A stretch of 64,000 bases of DNA from Pedobacter sp. WC2423 (GTDB taxonomy: Bacteria > Bacteroidota > Bacteroidia > Sphingobacteriales > Sphingobacteriaceae). The notes beneath the pieces were generated by a model. That model did not search any database. It saw nothing but the letters and a program-made list of their open reading frames with translations, and was not told the origin of the DNA. The position numbers and the translations under genes are program-made. The stretch spans positions 5,022,001-5,086,000 of the forward strand of contig NZ_CP162005.1 in NCBI RefSeq assembly GCF_040822065.1. Reading direction: 5' to 3'. Of the stretch, positions 16,808 through 29,460 are shown piece after piece. Positions within the stretch are counted from its first letter, which is position 1. The number at the start of each line of letters is the position of its first letter.

Positions 16808-18619
16808 CTAATTGTCGTCTTTTTTCTGTTCTTTAGCTTTCAGCTTCTCTACATCTGCATCAAATTTCTTTTTCAATTCCTGGTATTCTGCTGTTTTTTT
16901 AAGCTTTTGCTGCTCTTCTGATTCATTCAACAGGACAATCCTGTTCAGATGATCACCCGAAATCAGTTTCATCTTTGCTTTGAACTCAGGAGAGTTGATC
17001 ATTTTTTGTGCGTTCAATGCTTGTATAGCTGCTTGTTGCTGAAGTTTTTTGATTTTTGCTTTTTGCTCAGGCGAATTATACCTGGCCTGCATTTCTCTGG
17101 CCATTTTCTCCCATTTAGCGCGTGTTGCAGGATTATCGTATTTCGCTTTCATTTCGGCACCATACTTTTCCCATTTCGCTTTTTCTGCAGGAGAATTGAA
17201 ACTTCGCTCTAATGCTTTGCCTTTCTCTTCAATACGGGCTGACAGAATTGCTATTTTGCTTTCATCGCCCGAAAGACTGGCCTCAACCATAGCTTTAACG
17301 TCCGCAGTGAAATTGATCATGCTAACAGGCAGCTCTGGTGCTGATACAGAATCTATTTCAATTGCCATTGGAACAGGGGGAGCAGGCGGTACAGGTGGCA
17401 TAATAACCATAGAACGTTCAGACCTATTAGGATTAATATTTACAGAGCGTAAGGCTACGCTATCCTGCCCTTGTATAGCCAGAGTATCAGGTGTTTCGGG
17501 ACTTTTAAAGCGCACTGCTTCTTTGATTTTCTTTTTCCCGGTGTCAACAGGAAGCTGAACCGAAGGAGATAAGATCGCATTATCTTTTGATAGTTTTGAG
17601 CGCTTTAGCTGTTGATCACTCTTTGCAGGATTTATCCACGCTAATGAAATGATCGTAGTTAGTGTTAATGCAACCGCAAAAAGCTTTTGTTTGGAATTCA
17701 TATAGTTCGTTTTCATAGCTGTAATTCTTTTAATCCGCTGATAGAGATGTTGATTTTTTCCTGTGGCAGCTAAAGCAAATACGGGCGAAGTTTTATCTGC
17801 CAGTAATTCTAATTGCAGCAGGGCATGGGCATAGGTTAACGGGGTGTTGGTCAGGTCGACTACCAGATCATCACAAGCATGTTCTCTTTCGATAGCTATA
17901 AATTTGCCTGTCAGCCATACGAAAGGATTGAAGAACAGAATGGTTTCGATCAGCGTTCTGATCAGATTAAACAGATAATCATTCCTTCTGATATGGGAGA
18001 GTTCATGAATGAGTATGGCTTCTATGTGTTTCATTTCCATTTGCGCCACTAACGCTACCGGAAAAAGTACAACTGGTTTGAAAAAACCGATAACAAGTGG
18101 AACATTGACATGGTTGGACAAATGAAAGGAAACGTGCTTTTTGATATTTAATTTTTTAGTTAAGGCCTCAAAAAGAATAGTCCATTCTTCAGGAACACTG
18201 ATCCGCGCTGTTCTTTTCAGCTCTTGTATCTGATGATATCCTTTGAAGACGATGACAGACTGAATCAGCAGGCCAATGCTATACAACAAAACCAGGAAGG
18301 GGAATATTTTCTCCGCATAAGGAATTAGAATTGCCGATAAAAAGGAATGTGATAATGGATTGGTATTGGCAATGACCTGGGCAGTTAGCGGGGCCTGCTG
18401 AGCTGCCGGCCATTTGAATATGGAAAAGAAGGTGGCTATAAAACAAATAAATATGAGCGTATTGGCAGCAAAAGCTAAATTATATTTAAGCCTGGCTTTC
18501 AACCGGAATACACGCATCTGGCTTGGTAAGAGCAGTGCATAAACGAGTGCGGCCTGCCATAAGGAATGCAGGATACTCCATCCTGTTGCCTGTATAAGAT
18601 TGTTTAATAAAGCTTCCAT
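16808..18619 (-). CDS. BlaR1-like M56 family membrane metallopeptidase (603 aa)
   Basis: Integral membrane sensor-protease of the BlaR1/MecR1 type: hydrophobic segments near 15-33, 50-68, 104-124 and around 175-192, then the zinc motif HELSH at 205-209 and a further ligand motif EREHACDD near 244-251. A further hydrophobic segment occurs around 312-326. The extracytoplasmic C-terminal part lacks a penicillin-binding domain; instead it has a Pro-rich linker (VIMPPVPPAPPVPM) and coiled-coil repeats (AKWEKYGAEMKAKYDNP, AKWEKMAREMQARYNSP). So it probably senses something other than beta-lactams. It starts 4 bp after the blaI-like gene, with which it should form a repressor-protease pair. Confidence 0.88.
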   Translation of the reverse strand: MEALLNNLIQATGWSILHSLWQAALVYALLLPSQMRVFRLKARLKYNLAFAANTLIFICFIATFFSIFKWPAAQQAPLTAQVIANTNPLSHSFLSAILIPYAEKIFPFLVLLYSIGLLIQSVIVFKGYHQIQELKRTARISVPEEWTILFEALTKKLNIKKHVSFHLSNHVNVPLVIGFFKPVVLFPVALVAQMEMKHIEAILIHELSHIRRNDYLFNLIRTLIETILFFNPFVWLTGKFIAIEREHACDDLVVDLTNTPLTYAHALLQLELLADKTSPVFALAATGKNQHLYQRIKRITAMKTNYMNSKQKLFAVALTLTTIISLAWINPAKSDQQLKRSKLSKDNAILSPSVQLPVDTGKKKIKEAVRFKSPETPDTLAIQGQDSVALRSVNINPNRSERSMVIMPPVPPAPPVPMAIEIDSVSAPELPVSMINFTADVKAMVEASLSGDESKIAILSARIEEKGKALERSFNSPAEKAKWEKYGAEMKAKYDNPATRAKWEKMAREMQARYNSPEQKAKIKKLQQQAAIQALNAQKMINSPEFKAKMKLISGDHLNRIVLLNESEEQQKLKKTAEYQELKKKFDADVEKLKAKEQKKDDN

Positions 18620-18623
18620 AGTA

Positions 18624-19007
18624 TTATTTATAATCTAAGTCATTTAAATATTTCTTTATCGCTTCTATCTCATCCTTACTTGAAGTATGATTTCCCAGGG
18701 CCTGCATCACCAATCGTGCTGCGGACCCGCTAAATGCATTGTCAATTAATCTGGAAACCAGGTGTTCCTGTGTTTTCTGCTGGCTGGCCAGTGCGCTGTA
18801 GATATGTGTTTTTGAACTGGTATCTCTTTTGACCAACCCCTTTTCATGCATGAGCTGCATAATTTTAAGAGTTGTCGTATAACCAGCTTCTTTATGCTGC
18901 GTCAGGATCTCGTGAACTTCTCTCACGGTACAATTTCCTTTCTCCCATAAAATCTGAAGTATCTCCAGTTCGCTTTCAGTCGGTTTTATAGTATTTTGTG
19001 AGGACAT
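18624..19007 (-). CDS. BlaI/MecI/CopY family repressor (127 aa)
   Basis: A winged-helix repressor: PTESELEILQILWEKGNCTV, then REVHEILTQHKEAGYTTTLK, the family's DNA-binding region, and KGLVKRDTSSKTHIYSA. In the family, proteolysis by the BlaR1 partner releases the operator; the partner is encoded 4 bp downstream. Two matching palindromes lie 9-49 bp upstream of the start, which points to autoregulation. Length is typical. Confidence 0.92.
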   Translation of the reverse strand: MSSQNTIKPTESELEILQILWEKGNCTVREVHEILTQHKEAGYTTTLKIMQLMHEKGLVKRDTSSKTHIYSALASQQKTQEHLVSRLIDNAFSGSAARLVMQALGNHTSSKDEIEAIKKYLNDLDYK

Positions 19008-19015
19008 AGTATATT

Positions 19016-19056
19016 TACGAATTGTTTCGTAGTACTAATGTACGAATATATTCGTA
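19016..19056. promoter_or_regulatory. Two predicted BlaI-type operators upstream of the repressor gene
   Basis: Two copies of tacgaa-N4-ttcgta, at 19016-19031 and 19041-19056, have centres 25 bp apart. Each is a perfect 6+6 dyad. Their position just before the repressor ATG (19007) fits binding by two repressor dimers over the promoter. BlaI/MecI repressors are known to bind such dyads; that these are the actual sites is inferred. Confidence 0.75.
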
Positions 19057-19115
19057 TATCCAAAATATATTTTATAAAAATAAGATATAGCAGGCAGGAA
19101 GATGGAGAAGGGTAA

Positions 19116-20018
19116 TTAAAGACCTTTTTTAAGAATCTCGTATTTGTTAATATTGGCAGGGTCAATCTCGCTCAGCAAATTATAAGCCTGAATTTTATCC
19201 TGAGTATTTCCTGTAGCCAGGATATTTACCATTTCTTCAGCTTTGGTAGCCAGGTAAACATTAGGGAATATGGAGCCTAATTTCTGTTTGTCCATTTGCT
19301 TCAGATCTGTTAAGAAACCTAATAACATCTGGCAGCCTTTGGTAGGATTTTCTTGTATGCGATCCATTGTATTCGCATGATAGTTATAGATGAAAATCCT
19401 GAGATCTTCAAAAGTCTTATCCAGCAGGTTCTGATTTAACCAGTACCGGTTACGTAAACCATCATAGGCTTTCCAGCCGGTATTCCCTGATACCTGGGCC
19501 ACATTAAGAATATTCTGAGCCTTCAGATAATATGGAGTTCCACCCAGTTTGCTAAAGCTGTCTTTATCTAATCCGATGATGGTATAGGCATAGTAAGATA
19601 GCAATGATCCGAGGTTACTCAGGAAATTCTGATCAGAGAAGTTGACTGGTTCTCCTTCATTATAGTTGAAGTCGAAATCTTTATCGCTCAGATTGAGCAG
19701 CGTGCTGTTGTATGAAGTACCAAATATAGGGCGGCTGGTTTGTATTTGCGCATTTGCTTTATAGCCAGAAGCCCCATCCCAGGAGCTGATTGTAATCACT
19801 AGTGTACTTTCAATCCTTTCCTGCGGCTGATAAGTTTCATTCGTCCATTTATTGTTATTCAGATATTCACGCACCGTATTCTGGATCAGTTCAATATTCT
19901 TCTTATCCATGTTTTGCACTGTTGGTGCGGTTACGGTTACCCTGGTATTGAGTTCCTGGGCAAAACCAGTTATGGAAATGAAGAGTGAAACGAGAACGAG
20001 AGAAGTGAATTTTTTCAT
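19116..20018 (-). CDS. DUF4835 family protein, PorD-like (300 aa)
   Basis: A secreted protein: signal peptide MKKFTSLVLVSLFISITGFA, then the DUF4835 pattern ELNTRVTVTAPTVQ, LNNNKWTNETYQPQERIEST, QIQTSRPIFGTSYNS and SLLSYYAYTIIGLDKDSFSK. It overlaps the coaBC stop by 4 bp (ATGA), the usual arrangement in Bacteroidota. Some databases name the family PorD and link it to type IX secretion; I am not certain of that role. No other type IX gene is in this window. Confidence 0.88.
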   Translation of the reverse strand: MKKFTSLVLVSLFISITGFAQELNTRVTVTAPTVQNMDKKNIELIQNTVREYLNNNKWTNETYQPQERIESTLVITISSWDGASGYKANAQIQTSRPIFGTSYNSTLLNLSDKDFDFNYNEGEPVNFSDQNFLSNLGSLLSYYAYTIIGLDKDSFSKLGGTPYYLKAQNILNVAQVSGNTGWKAYDGLRNRYWLNQNLLDKTFEDLRIFIYNYHANTMDRIQENPTKGCQMLLGFLTDLKQMDKQKLGSIFPNVYLATKAEEMVNILATGNTQDKIQAYNLLSEIDPANINKYEILKKGL

Positions 20019-21214
20019 GCAGGGCGCAGCTTTAGTATTTCAGTACAGATATCTTTGGCAACTTCAGTTTTTGATTTCACTTCATATACCGTTTTCTCTA
20101 AGTACTGATTAAAGATAGTAATTTTGTTTGTATCTTTTTGAAAGCCTGCACCAGCGTCATTTAAAGAATTCAGGATAATTAAATCAAGGTTCTTTTTGAT
20201 CAGTTTAGCTTTTGCATGTTCTTCTTCATTGTTAGTCTCGAGTGCAAAACCAACTAATATTTGCGCCTTGGTTTTGGTCTTGCCTAAAGTGAAAAGAATG
20301 TCTGTTGTCTTTTTAAGCGCTATGCTGAACTCTTCTGTTGCTTTTTTAATTTTCTGTGAAGCTACATGAACGGGTGTATAGTCTGCAACTGCTGCGCTCA
20401 TAATAGTTATGGAACTATCGGCAAAATTTTGCTTACAGGCCTCTAACATCTCGCTGGCTGTAGTTACATCTATCCTGTTTACCTGTTGTTTGCTTTGCTC
20501 TGCTGTAGGTCCGCTGATTAAAGTCACCTCTGCTCCTAAGCGGGCCATTTCATCCGCCAGGGCAAAACCCATTTTACCTGAAGAATGGTTACCTATAAAG
20601 CGTACCGGATCTATTGGCTCGTAAGTAGGACCAGCTGTAACCATTACTTTTACACCAACAAGGGGAAGACCTTTTTTGATAGTTGCTGAAAGGTACGCTA
20701 CAATTTCTTCCGGCTCTGCCATTCTTCCTTCTCCATATAAACCACTGGCAAGTTCTCCGCTTGCCGGGGAGATCATGGTATTGCCAAAACTTTGCAGTTT
20801 CTGAATATTATCTTTTGTGCTTTGATGTTTCCACATGTCAAGATCCATTGCCGGAGCGTAAAAGACAGGACATTTAGCGGAAAGATATACAGCGCTCAGC
20901 AGGTTATCACAAAGTCCGTTCGCCATTTTGCCAATTGTATTTGCACTGGCAGGAGCGATGATCATATAATCAGCCCACAGGCCTAATTCAACATGATTAC
21001 TCCATACTCCGGTTTCTTCTTCGAAATATTTAGTGTAGACAGGGTTTTTAGATAGGGTAGCAAGCGTAAGCGGTGTGATGAAATTTGCCGCATCGGCTGT
21101 AAGAATTACCTTGACGTTTGCACCGGCCTTAATCAGGAGCCTGACTAATACTGCGGACTTATATGCTGCAATGCTGCCGCAAACGCCAAGGATAATGTTT
21201 TTATTTTTAAGCAT
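20015..21214 (-). CDS. coaBC: Bifunctional phosphopantothenoylcysteine decarboxylase / phosphopantothenate-cysteine ligase CoaBC (399 aa)
   Basis: It makes 4'-phosphopantetheine, the coenzyme A precursor. N-terminal flavoprotein decarboxylase half: ILGVCGSIAAYKSAVLVRLL, with the active-site His in WSNHVELGLWAD, and the substrate loop PAMDLDMW. C-terminal ligase half begins near 185: VMVTAGPTYEPIDPVRFIGN and SSGKMGFALADEMA, with the conserved Lys in AVADYTPVHVASQKIKK. Full length. It is in the bamD-rpoZ-coaBC-DUF4835 run. Confidence 0.95.
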   Translation of the reverse strand: MLKNKNIILGVCGSIAAYKSAVLVRLLIKAGANVKVILTADAANFITPLTLATLSKNPVYTKYFEEETGVWSNHVELGLWADYMIIAPASANTIGKMANGLCDNLLSAVYLSAKCPVFYAPAMDLDMWKHQSTKDNIQKLQSFGNTMISPASGELASGLYGEGRMAEPEEIVAYLSATIKKGLPLVGVKVMVTAGPTYEPIDPVRFIGNHSSGKMGFALADEMARLGAEVTLISGPTAEQSKQQVNRIDVTTASEMLEACKQNFADSSITIMSAAVADYTPVHVASQKIKKATEEFSIALKKTTDILFTLGKTKTKAQILVGFALETNNEEEHAKAKLIKKNLDLIILNSLNDAGAGFQKDTNKITIFNQYLEKTVYEVKSKTEVAKDICTEILKLRPA

Positions 21215-21260
21215 GGTTTATTAATGCAAGTGGTTATGCTATATAATACCTATGCAGATT

Positions 21261-21587
21261 TTATTGTGAATCTTTAGCTGGATTTCTGTGGTAAATTTTA
21301 TCATTCAGAAATTCATCAATCGCAATAAGGCTTGGCTTCGGCATGCGCTCATAGTGCTTGCTGATTTCAATTTGTTCTCTGTTTTCGAAGATCTCTTCCA
21401 GGTTATCATTAGAAGAAGCGAACTCAGCTAATTTGCCATGTAACTCCTCTTTCATGTTATTTGAAATCTGATTAGCCCTTTTAGAAATAATCACTAAAGA
21501 CTCATAAATGTTGTGGGTCTTTTGATCTAAATCGTTTACATTTCTTGTTACCGTAGTGTTTGGTATTGCGGGTTTATTCGTATTCAT
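21261..21587 (-). CDS. rpoZ: RNA polymerase omega subunit, Rpb6-like (108 aa)
   Basis: A small protein with the Bacteroidota omega pattern: DQKTHNIYESLVIISKRANQ followed by a Glu-rich helix and a C-terminal KPSLIAIDEFLNDKIYHR. It is very diverged from E. coli omega and belongs to the RNA polymerase Rpb6 group. It overlaps the bamD stop by one base (TAATG-type junction), so translation of the two is probably coupled. Position between bamD and coaBC is conserved in the phylum. Confidence 0.85.
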   Translation of the reverse strand: MNTNKPAIPNTTVTRNVNDLDQKTHNIYESLVIISKRANQISNNMKEELHGKLAEFASSNDNLEEIFENREQIEISKHYERMPKPSLIAIDEFLNDKIYHRNPAKDSQ

Positions 21588-22510
21588 TATGGGTTGGGGG
21601 TTTTAATCGTAGTAGTATCTTTTTTCGCATCTTTTTCCATTAATGCTTTATATTTCGCGGTTAGTTTAGCATCCTGCGCTATTAATTGTTTCGCATTTTC
21701 TATTCCAGCTTCACTATTTGTTTTCAGTGTTTTCACTTCAGCAAGGTATTTGCTTTCAGGGTGACTTTCAATAAATTCGTTTGCATACCCAATTGCTTCA
21801 TTATATCTGTCTTCCTGACGGAATGCATAGCTATTTTTAGCATATGAATATTGTGATTTAACGATTAGCAAGTCCATTTCCTCTACATACTTGATGTCAG
21901 GGAAGTCGGTTTCTGCATTTTTCAAAGCAATTACTGATGATTTATAGTAAGATAAATCATATCCACCCAAATCATAGTATAACCTCGCATTGGTATAAGC
22001 TTTTAATTCAAGTTTTGCACGAAGGTCAGTAATGTATTGACTTGCCTGTGTAACGCGCTCGCTTTTAGGGTATAAGTTGATAAATAACTGTAATGCATCA
22101 ATTGCTTTATAAGTGTTTTCCTGCTCTAATGTATACTCAGGAGAATCCAGATAATAGCAATAAGCACCCATATACCGGCATTCTTCAGCGTTTTTACTTG
22201 TTGGATAAGTATCTGCAAAGTATTTAAACTGATAACGGGCAGTAGTGTAATCTTTTAGTCTGTATAACGTATAAGCGTAGTAATAATTCAGGTCTTCAGC
22301 TTCAGTTCTTCCTCTATATTTCTGAGAAAGATCTTCAAATAAGATAAGGGCTTTTGAATAATCCTTCTTGTTATATAGTTTTATTGCCTCCTGGTATTTT
22401 TTAGCTACATCATTGCTGAGCCTGATTTTTTCAAAACGGCTTTTGCAACCTGCAATACTCAGGGCAATAACAGTAAAACTTAGTATAAAAACGTGTTTAA
22501 TTTTAAACAT
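21587..22510 (-). CDS. bamD: Outer membrane protein assembly factor BamD (307 aa)
   Basis: A lipoprotein of the Bam complex: signal MFKIKHVFILSFTVIALSIA with lipobox IAGC at about Cys22. TPR-like helices follow: EAIKLYNKKDYSKALILFED, YYYAYTLYRLKDYTTARYQF and ADTYPTSKNAEECRYMGAYC, the BamD pattern. First gene of a run with rpoZ, coaBC and DUF4835. A promoter with both boxes lies directly before the start. Confidence 0.92.
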   Translation of the reverse strand: MFKIKHVFILSFTVIALSIAGCKSRFEKIRLSNDVAKKYQEAIKLYNKKDYSKALILFEDLSQKYRGRTEAEDLNYYYAYTLYRLKDYTTARYQFKYFADTYPTSKNAEECRYMGAYCYYLDSPEYTLEQENTYKAIDALQLFINLYPKSERVTQASQYITDLRAKLELKAYTNARLYYDLGGYDLSYYKSSVIALKNAETDFPDIKYVEEMDLLIVKSQYSYAKNSYAFRQEDRYNEAIGYANEFIESHPESKYLAEVKTLKTNSEAGIENAKQLIAQDAKLTAKYKALMEKDAKKDTTTIKTPNP

Positions 22511-22514
22511 TGTG

Positions 22515-22545
22515 CAAAGATAAGTTAATAATACGATAACGTCAA
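22515..22545 (-). promoter_or_regulatory. Promoter of bamD-rpoZ-coaBC
   Basis: On the minus strand TTG (22543-22545), a 20-nt spacer and TATCTTTG (22515-22522) match the Bacteroidota -33/-7 pattern. The box ends only 4 nt before the ATG at 22510, so the transcript would be leaderless or nearly so. Confidence 0.65.
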
Positions 22546-22919
22546 TTAAAAATAATCGACCGCTAAGCTATATAAAGCCTTTTTATAAGTCAAGCTGTTA
22601 ACATATTTTAACAAATAAATTCTCTGGAAGCCGTTATCTGATTACTTAATGGCTAAAAAAGGGAAGAATTCACTCATGTTTATGGCGATAATTTGTTTGA
22701 TTGTGAGATTGGAATTATCGGATCGGGTATTGTTATGCGTTGCTTCTAAATTCAAAACGGTGAACTTTTAACATTATTGTGGCTGAAAGCTGTGATGGTT
22801 TGCCTTTATAAGGTTTCCTGTTAGGGGAATAAAAATCTGACGATAGAAAGTTGGGGAGGTGCTTTTCATGGTCGCTGAGAAAAATGAAGGGTCGATTGGT
22901 TTATGTATACTATATACTA

Positions 22920-22961
22920 TAGTGTGATTGCTATATAAACTCTAGTTTGATTGCTATATAA
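22920..22961. repeat. Two tandem 19-bp direct repeats
   Basis: Copies at 22920-22938 and 22943-22961 differ at one base (TAGTG/TTGATTGCTATATAA). The period is 23 bp. They could be binding sites; nothing else shows their role. Confidence 0.55.
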
Positions 22962-23180
22962 CAGGTAGAACATTTCATTAAAACATTCTGGCAACATTTT
23001 CTGGATTTTGATTTTATACGATTTGAATAAGGGGAGATGTTGGTATTTATTCTGGTCTGTTTCTTCTTCAACAGATCGCTTTTGAGGTGGAAGTCAAGTG
23101 AAATCAGTAAAATTCTCCTGTCATGTCAAGTGATTTGAGTACACTTATGGTATAGAAGTACTACTGTAGTGTATTAGAAC

Positions 23181-23274
23181 GACCTTGAAAAGATCTTGGG
23201 ATGAGGTTGGAATGACTGTGGTCATTGCAAGGTCATTCCAACCTCATCCCAACCTCATTCCAAGGTCATTTCAA
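23181..23274. repeat. Array of 11-bp units in both orientations
   Basis: Five head-to-tail 11-mers from 23220 to 23274 share the form (GG or CC)TCAT-Y-N-CAA. Before them, about three more units are read on the opposite strand (23184-23218). Together they form a perfect 21-bp inverted repeat (23196-23216 with 23232-23252) with a smaller dyad inside (23211-23226). Non-coding, about 300-360 bp upstream of the first rRNA promoter. Confidence 0.75.
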
Positions 23275-23572
23275 GGCACTATTTAACCCCTTTTAAATAC
23301 CTGTTTTATACGACGAGGCCATGTTTTGAGTTTTTCTGTACTTTATATCGTCTGATCATGAGGTTTGGAGGCTGGAATTGCTGTGCAGCCGGTTGGTTTT
23401 GGAATTCCTTTTGAACCGTTTAAAGCGCCAATTAGCTATAGGCCGTAAAGGTTTTTGGCGGTTTTTAAAATCAATCCAGGCTGGTTGCTGCTGCGGTGGA
23501 ATTTAGTTTGAAGTATTTCGTGTTGAGAATCATGCAGTTATGGATTGCATACAATTATAAGTGCGTTATTGT

Positions 23573-23602
23573 TTGGTAGCTGGTATAATTTTCCTACTTT
23601 TG
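23573..23602 (+). promoter_or_regulatory. rRNA operon promoter P1
   Basis: TTG at 23573-23575, a 19-nt spacer and TACTTTTG at 23595-23602: both boxes match the Bacteroidota consensus. About 490 bp before 16S. Confidence 0.65.
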
Positions 23603-23731
23603 CATCCCGCTTCGGAGGAAGGGAAAGAGTGAAAAAGATGTAGTGCTGAGGATTGAAAGGATGTGAAGTAGAGGTTGTTGTTAAGCTCCTGGGAAGGAAT
23701 TAAAACTTTCTGAAAATAAAAAATAAAAAGC

Positions 23732-23761
23732 TTGACAAAACGAAAAAGATTTCTACCTTTG
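23732..23761 (+). promoter_or_regulatory. rRNA operon promoter P2
   Basis: TTG at 23732-23734 (in cttgacaaaa), a 19-nt spacer and TACCTTTG at 23754-23761. A near-ideal Bacteroidota promoter with an A-rich stretch upstream, about 325 bp before 16S. Confidence 0.8.
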
Positions 23762-24086
23762 CAGTCCCAACAAAAACGGGAAGATCACTAACGGATGTTA
23801 GCAGATCACAATAACAAGACTGAAACGATGAAATACCGGAAATGAATCAGGAACATGAAGACCTGAGAAATAGAAGGAATAACATTGCAACATATAAAGA
23901 CTGGCCGTGAGGTACTGTCGAGAAGTTCATTAAAGAGATGTCATTTACAAACGTAGCGAGGTAAGCTAGTACAAGTTCAAAGTACATGAACCGCGCGAGT
24001 TTTTTAAGTCTATTCTGACAGACAAATAAGAATAAGACTATTATTAATACAAGTTAAGAATGGTCAGTGTTCAAACATAACATTTT

Positions 24087-25608
<1,522 letters not shown>

Positions 25609-25828
25609 CTGGAGCAAGATAGATAACTCGCTGCGTAAATGATATACCAATGAAACTCTAACAGCTAGAGCAACAGCAGTATATAAGTAAATGACAATAA
25701 AATCTCAAAAGAAAAACCCATAGGATGAAACATCAACATTAGTGTTGTTCACCTACTGAAAGAAGGAATTGACCGAGGAAAAGGAATTGTGCTGAGACAC
25801 CTCAACAACAACCCTGACCCAGTTAAAT

Positions 25829-25902
25829 AGTCCCGTAGCTCAGTTGGTTAGAGCACTACACTGATAATGTAGGGGTCAGCAGTTCAAATCTGCTCGGGAC
25901 TA
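25829..25902 (+). tRNA. tRNA-Ile (GAT)
   Basis: Cloverleaf with acceptor AGTCCCG/CGGGACT, anticodon stem CTACA/TGTAG and loop CTGATAA, so the anticodon is GAT. T loop TTCAAAT. 74 nt; CCA is not encoded. Located in the 16S-23S spacer as usual. Confidence 0.96.
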
Positions 25903-25917
25903 CATTATATATTCTAA

Positions 25918-25991
25918 GGGGGATTAGCTCAGCTGGCTAGAGCGCCTGCCTTGCACGCAGGAGGTCAACGGTTCGACTCCGTTATTCTCCA
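25918..25991 (+). tRNA. tRNA-Ala (TGC)
   Basis: Acceptor GGGGGAT/ATTCTCC with G-U pairs, anticodon stem CCTGC/GCAGG, loop CTTGCAC, so the anticodon is TGC. T loop TTCGACT. 74 nt; CCA is not encoded. Starts 15 nt after tRNA-Ile. Confidence 0.96.
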
Positions 25992-25993
25992 CG

Positions 25994-26067
25994 ATTGTCC
26001 CGTAGTTAAGATAAAAGCTACAGGAAATAGGGTAAAGATGGTAGCAATACTGAATACCCGGGACAAT
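25994..26067 (+). other. tRNA-sized folded element in the 16S-23S spacer
   Basis: A perfect 9-bp stem (attgtcccg 25994-26002 with cgggacaat 26059-26067) closes a 74-nt stretch that begins two bases after tRNA-Ala. Inside are short pairings GTAG/CTAC (26002-26005, 26018-26021) and GGTA/TACC (26031-26034, 26055-26058). Its 5' arm shares GTCCCGTAG and its 3' arm CGGGAC with the tRNA-Ile upstream. No normal D or T loop is present, so it is not a working tRNA; it may be a tRNA relic or a processing structure. Confidence 0.55.
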
Positions 26068-26232
26068 AAAGTTCTTTGACATATTGGAAGAAGTTAATAA
26101 AGAAGAGCAAACAACAATAGAGACGTTGTTAGCTTGAAGGAAACACAAGTGTATTTATACACGAACTGAATCCGTAAGGGTTAATAACAGATTAAAAAAA
26201 GCATTTCCATAGGCGCAAAAGGCTATGGAGAG

Positions 26233-29112
<2,880 letters not shown>

Positions 29113-29314
29113 AGCAATAAACTGTTGTTTGTTCTTCATAACTAACTTCTTTCAATAATATGTCATCGTTTGATGGACCGGAGTGAAAACAGGAAAAGCA
29201 GTGATGCGGATCCTTTAAGCCCGGGAACGGAAAACAATTACAATATCAATCGAGCGATAATAACAAAAGCTATATAAATTAATAGCTGAAAATAACAAAA
29301 GCTGGATAAAGACA

Positions 29315-29427
<113 letters not shown>

Positions 29428-29434
29428 CTTAAAG

Positions 29435-29460
29435 AAAGCCTGTAGGAAACTACAGGCTTT
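29435..29460 (+). terminator. Terminator of the rRNA operon
   Basis: Perfect 11-bp arms aaagcctgtag and ctacaggcttt around a GAAA loop, then TTCTTG. It lies 8 nt after 5S. Confidence 0.9.

Larger units (their letters stand above)
22546..24086. other. Long non-coding region and rRNA leader
   Basis: About 1.5 kb without a plausible gene. It contains a pair of 19-bp direct repeats (22920-22961), the 11-bp unit array (23181-23274), two rRNA promoters, and the 16S leader. The leader carries a short stem (gatcactaac and gttagcagatc, about 23783-23808) and AT-rich sequence before the mature 16S start. Confidence 0.6.

Noticed and set aside
16949..17558. Plus-strand frames of 87 and 169 codons opposite blaR1
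   Set aside because: They lie inside the coiled-coil region of the well-supported blaR1-like gene; low-complexity shadows.
23181..23274. The 11-bp units as a CRISPR array or a plasmid-type replication iteron set
   Set aside because: Units are far too short for CRISPR and no replication initiator gene is nearby; the element is reported instead as an unclassified repeat.
22546..23570. A possible small RNA or gene in the 1 kb gap before the rRNA promoters
   Set aside because: No open frame of useful length, no promoter-terminator pair that would define a small RNA.
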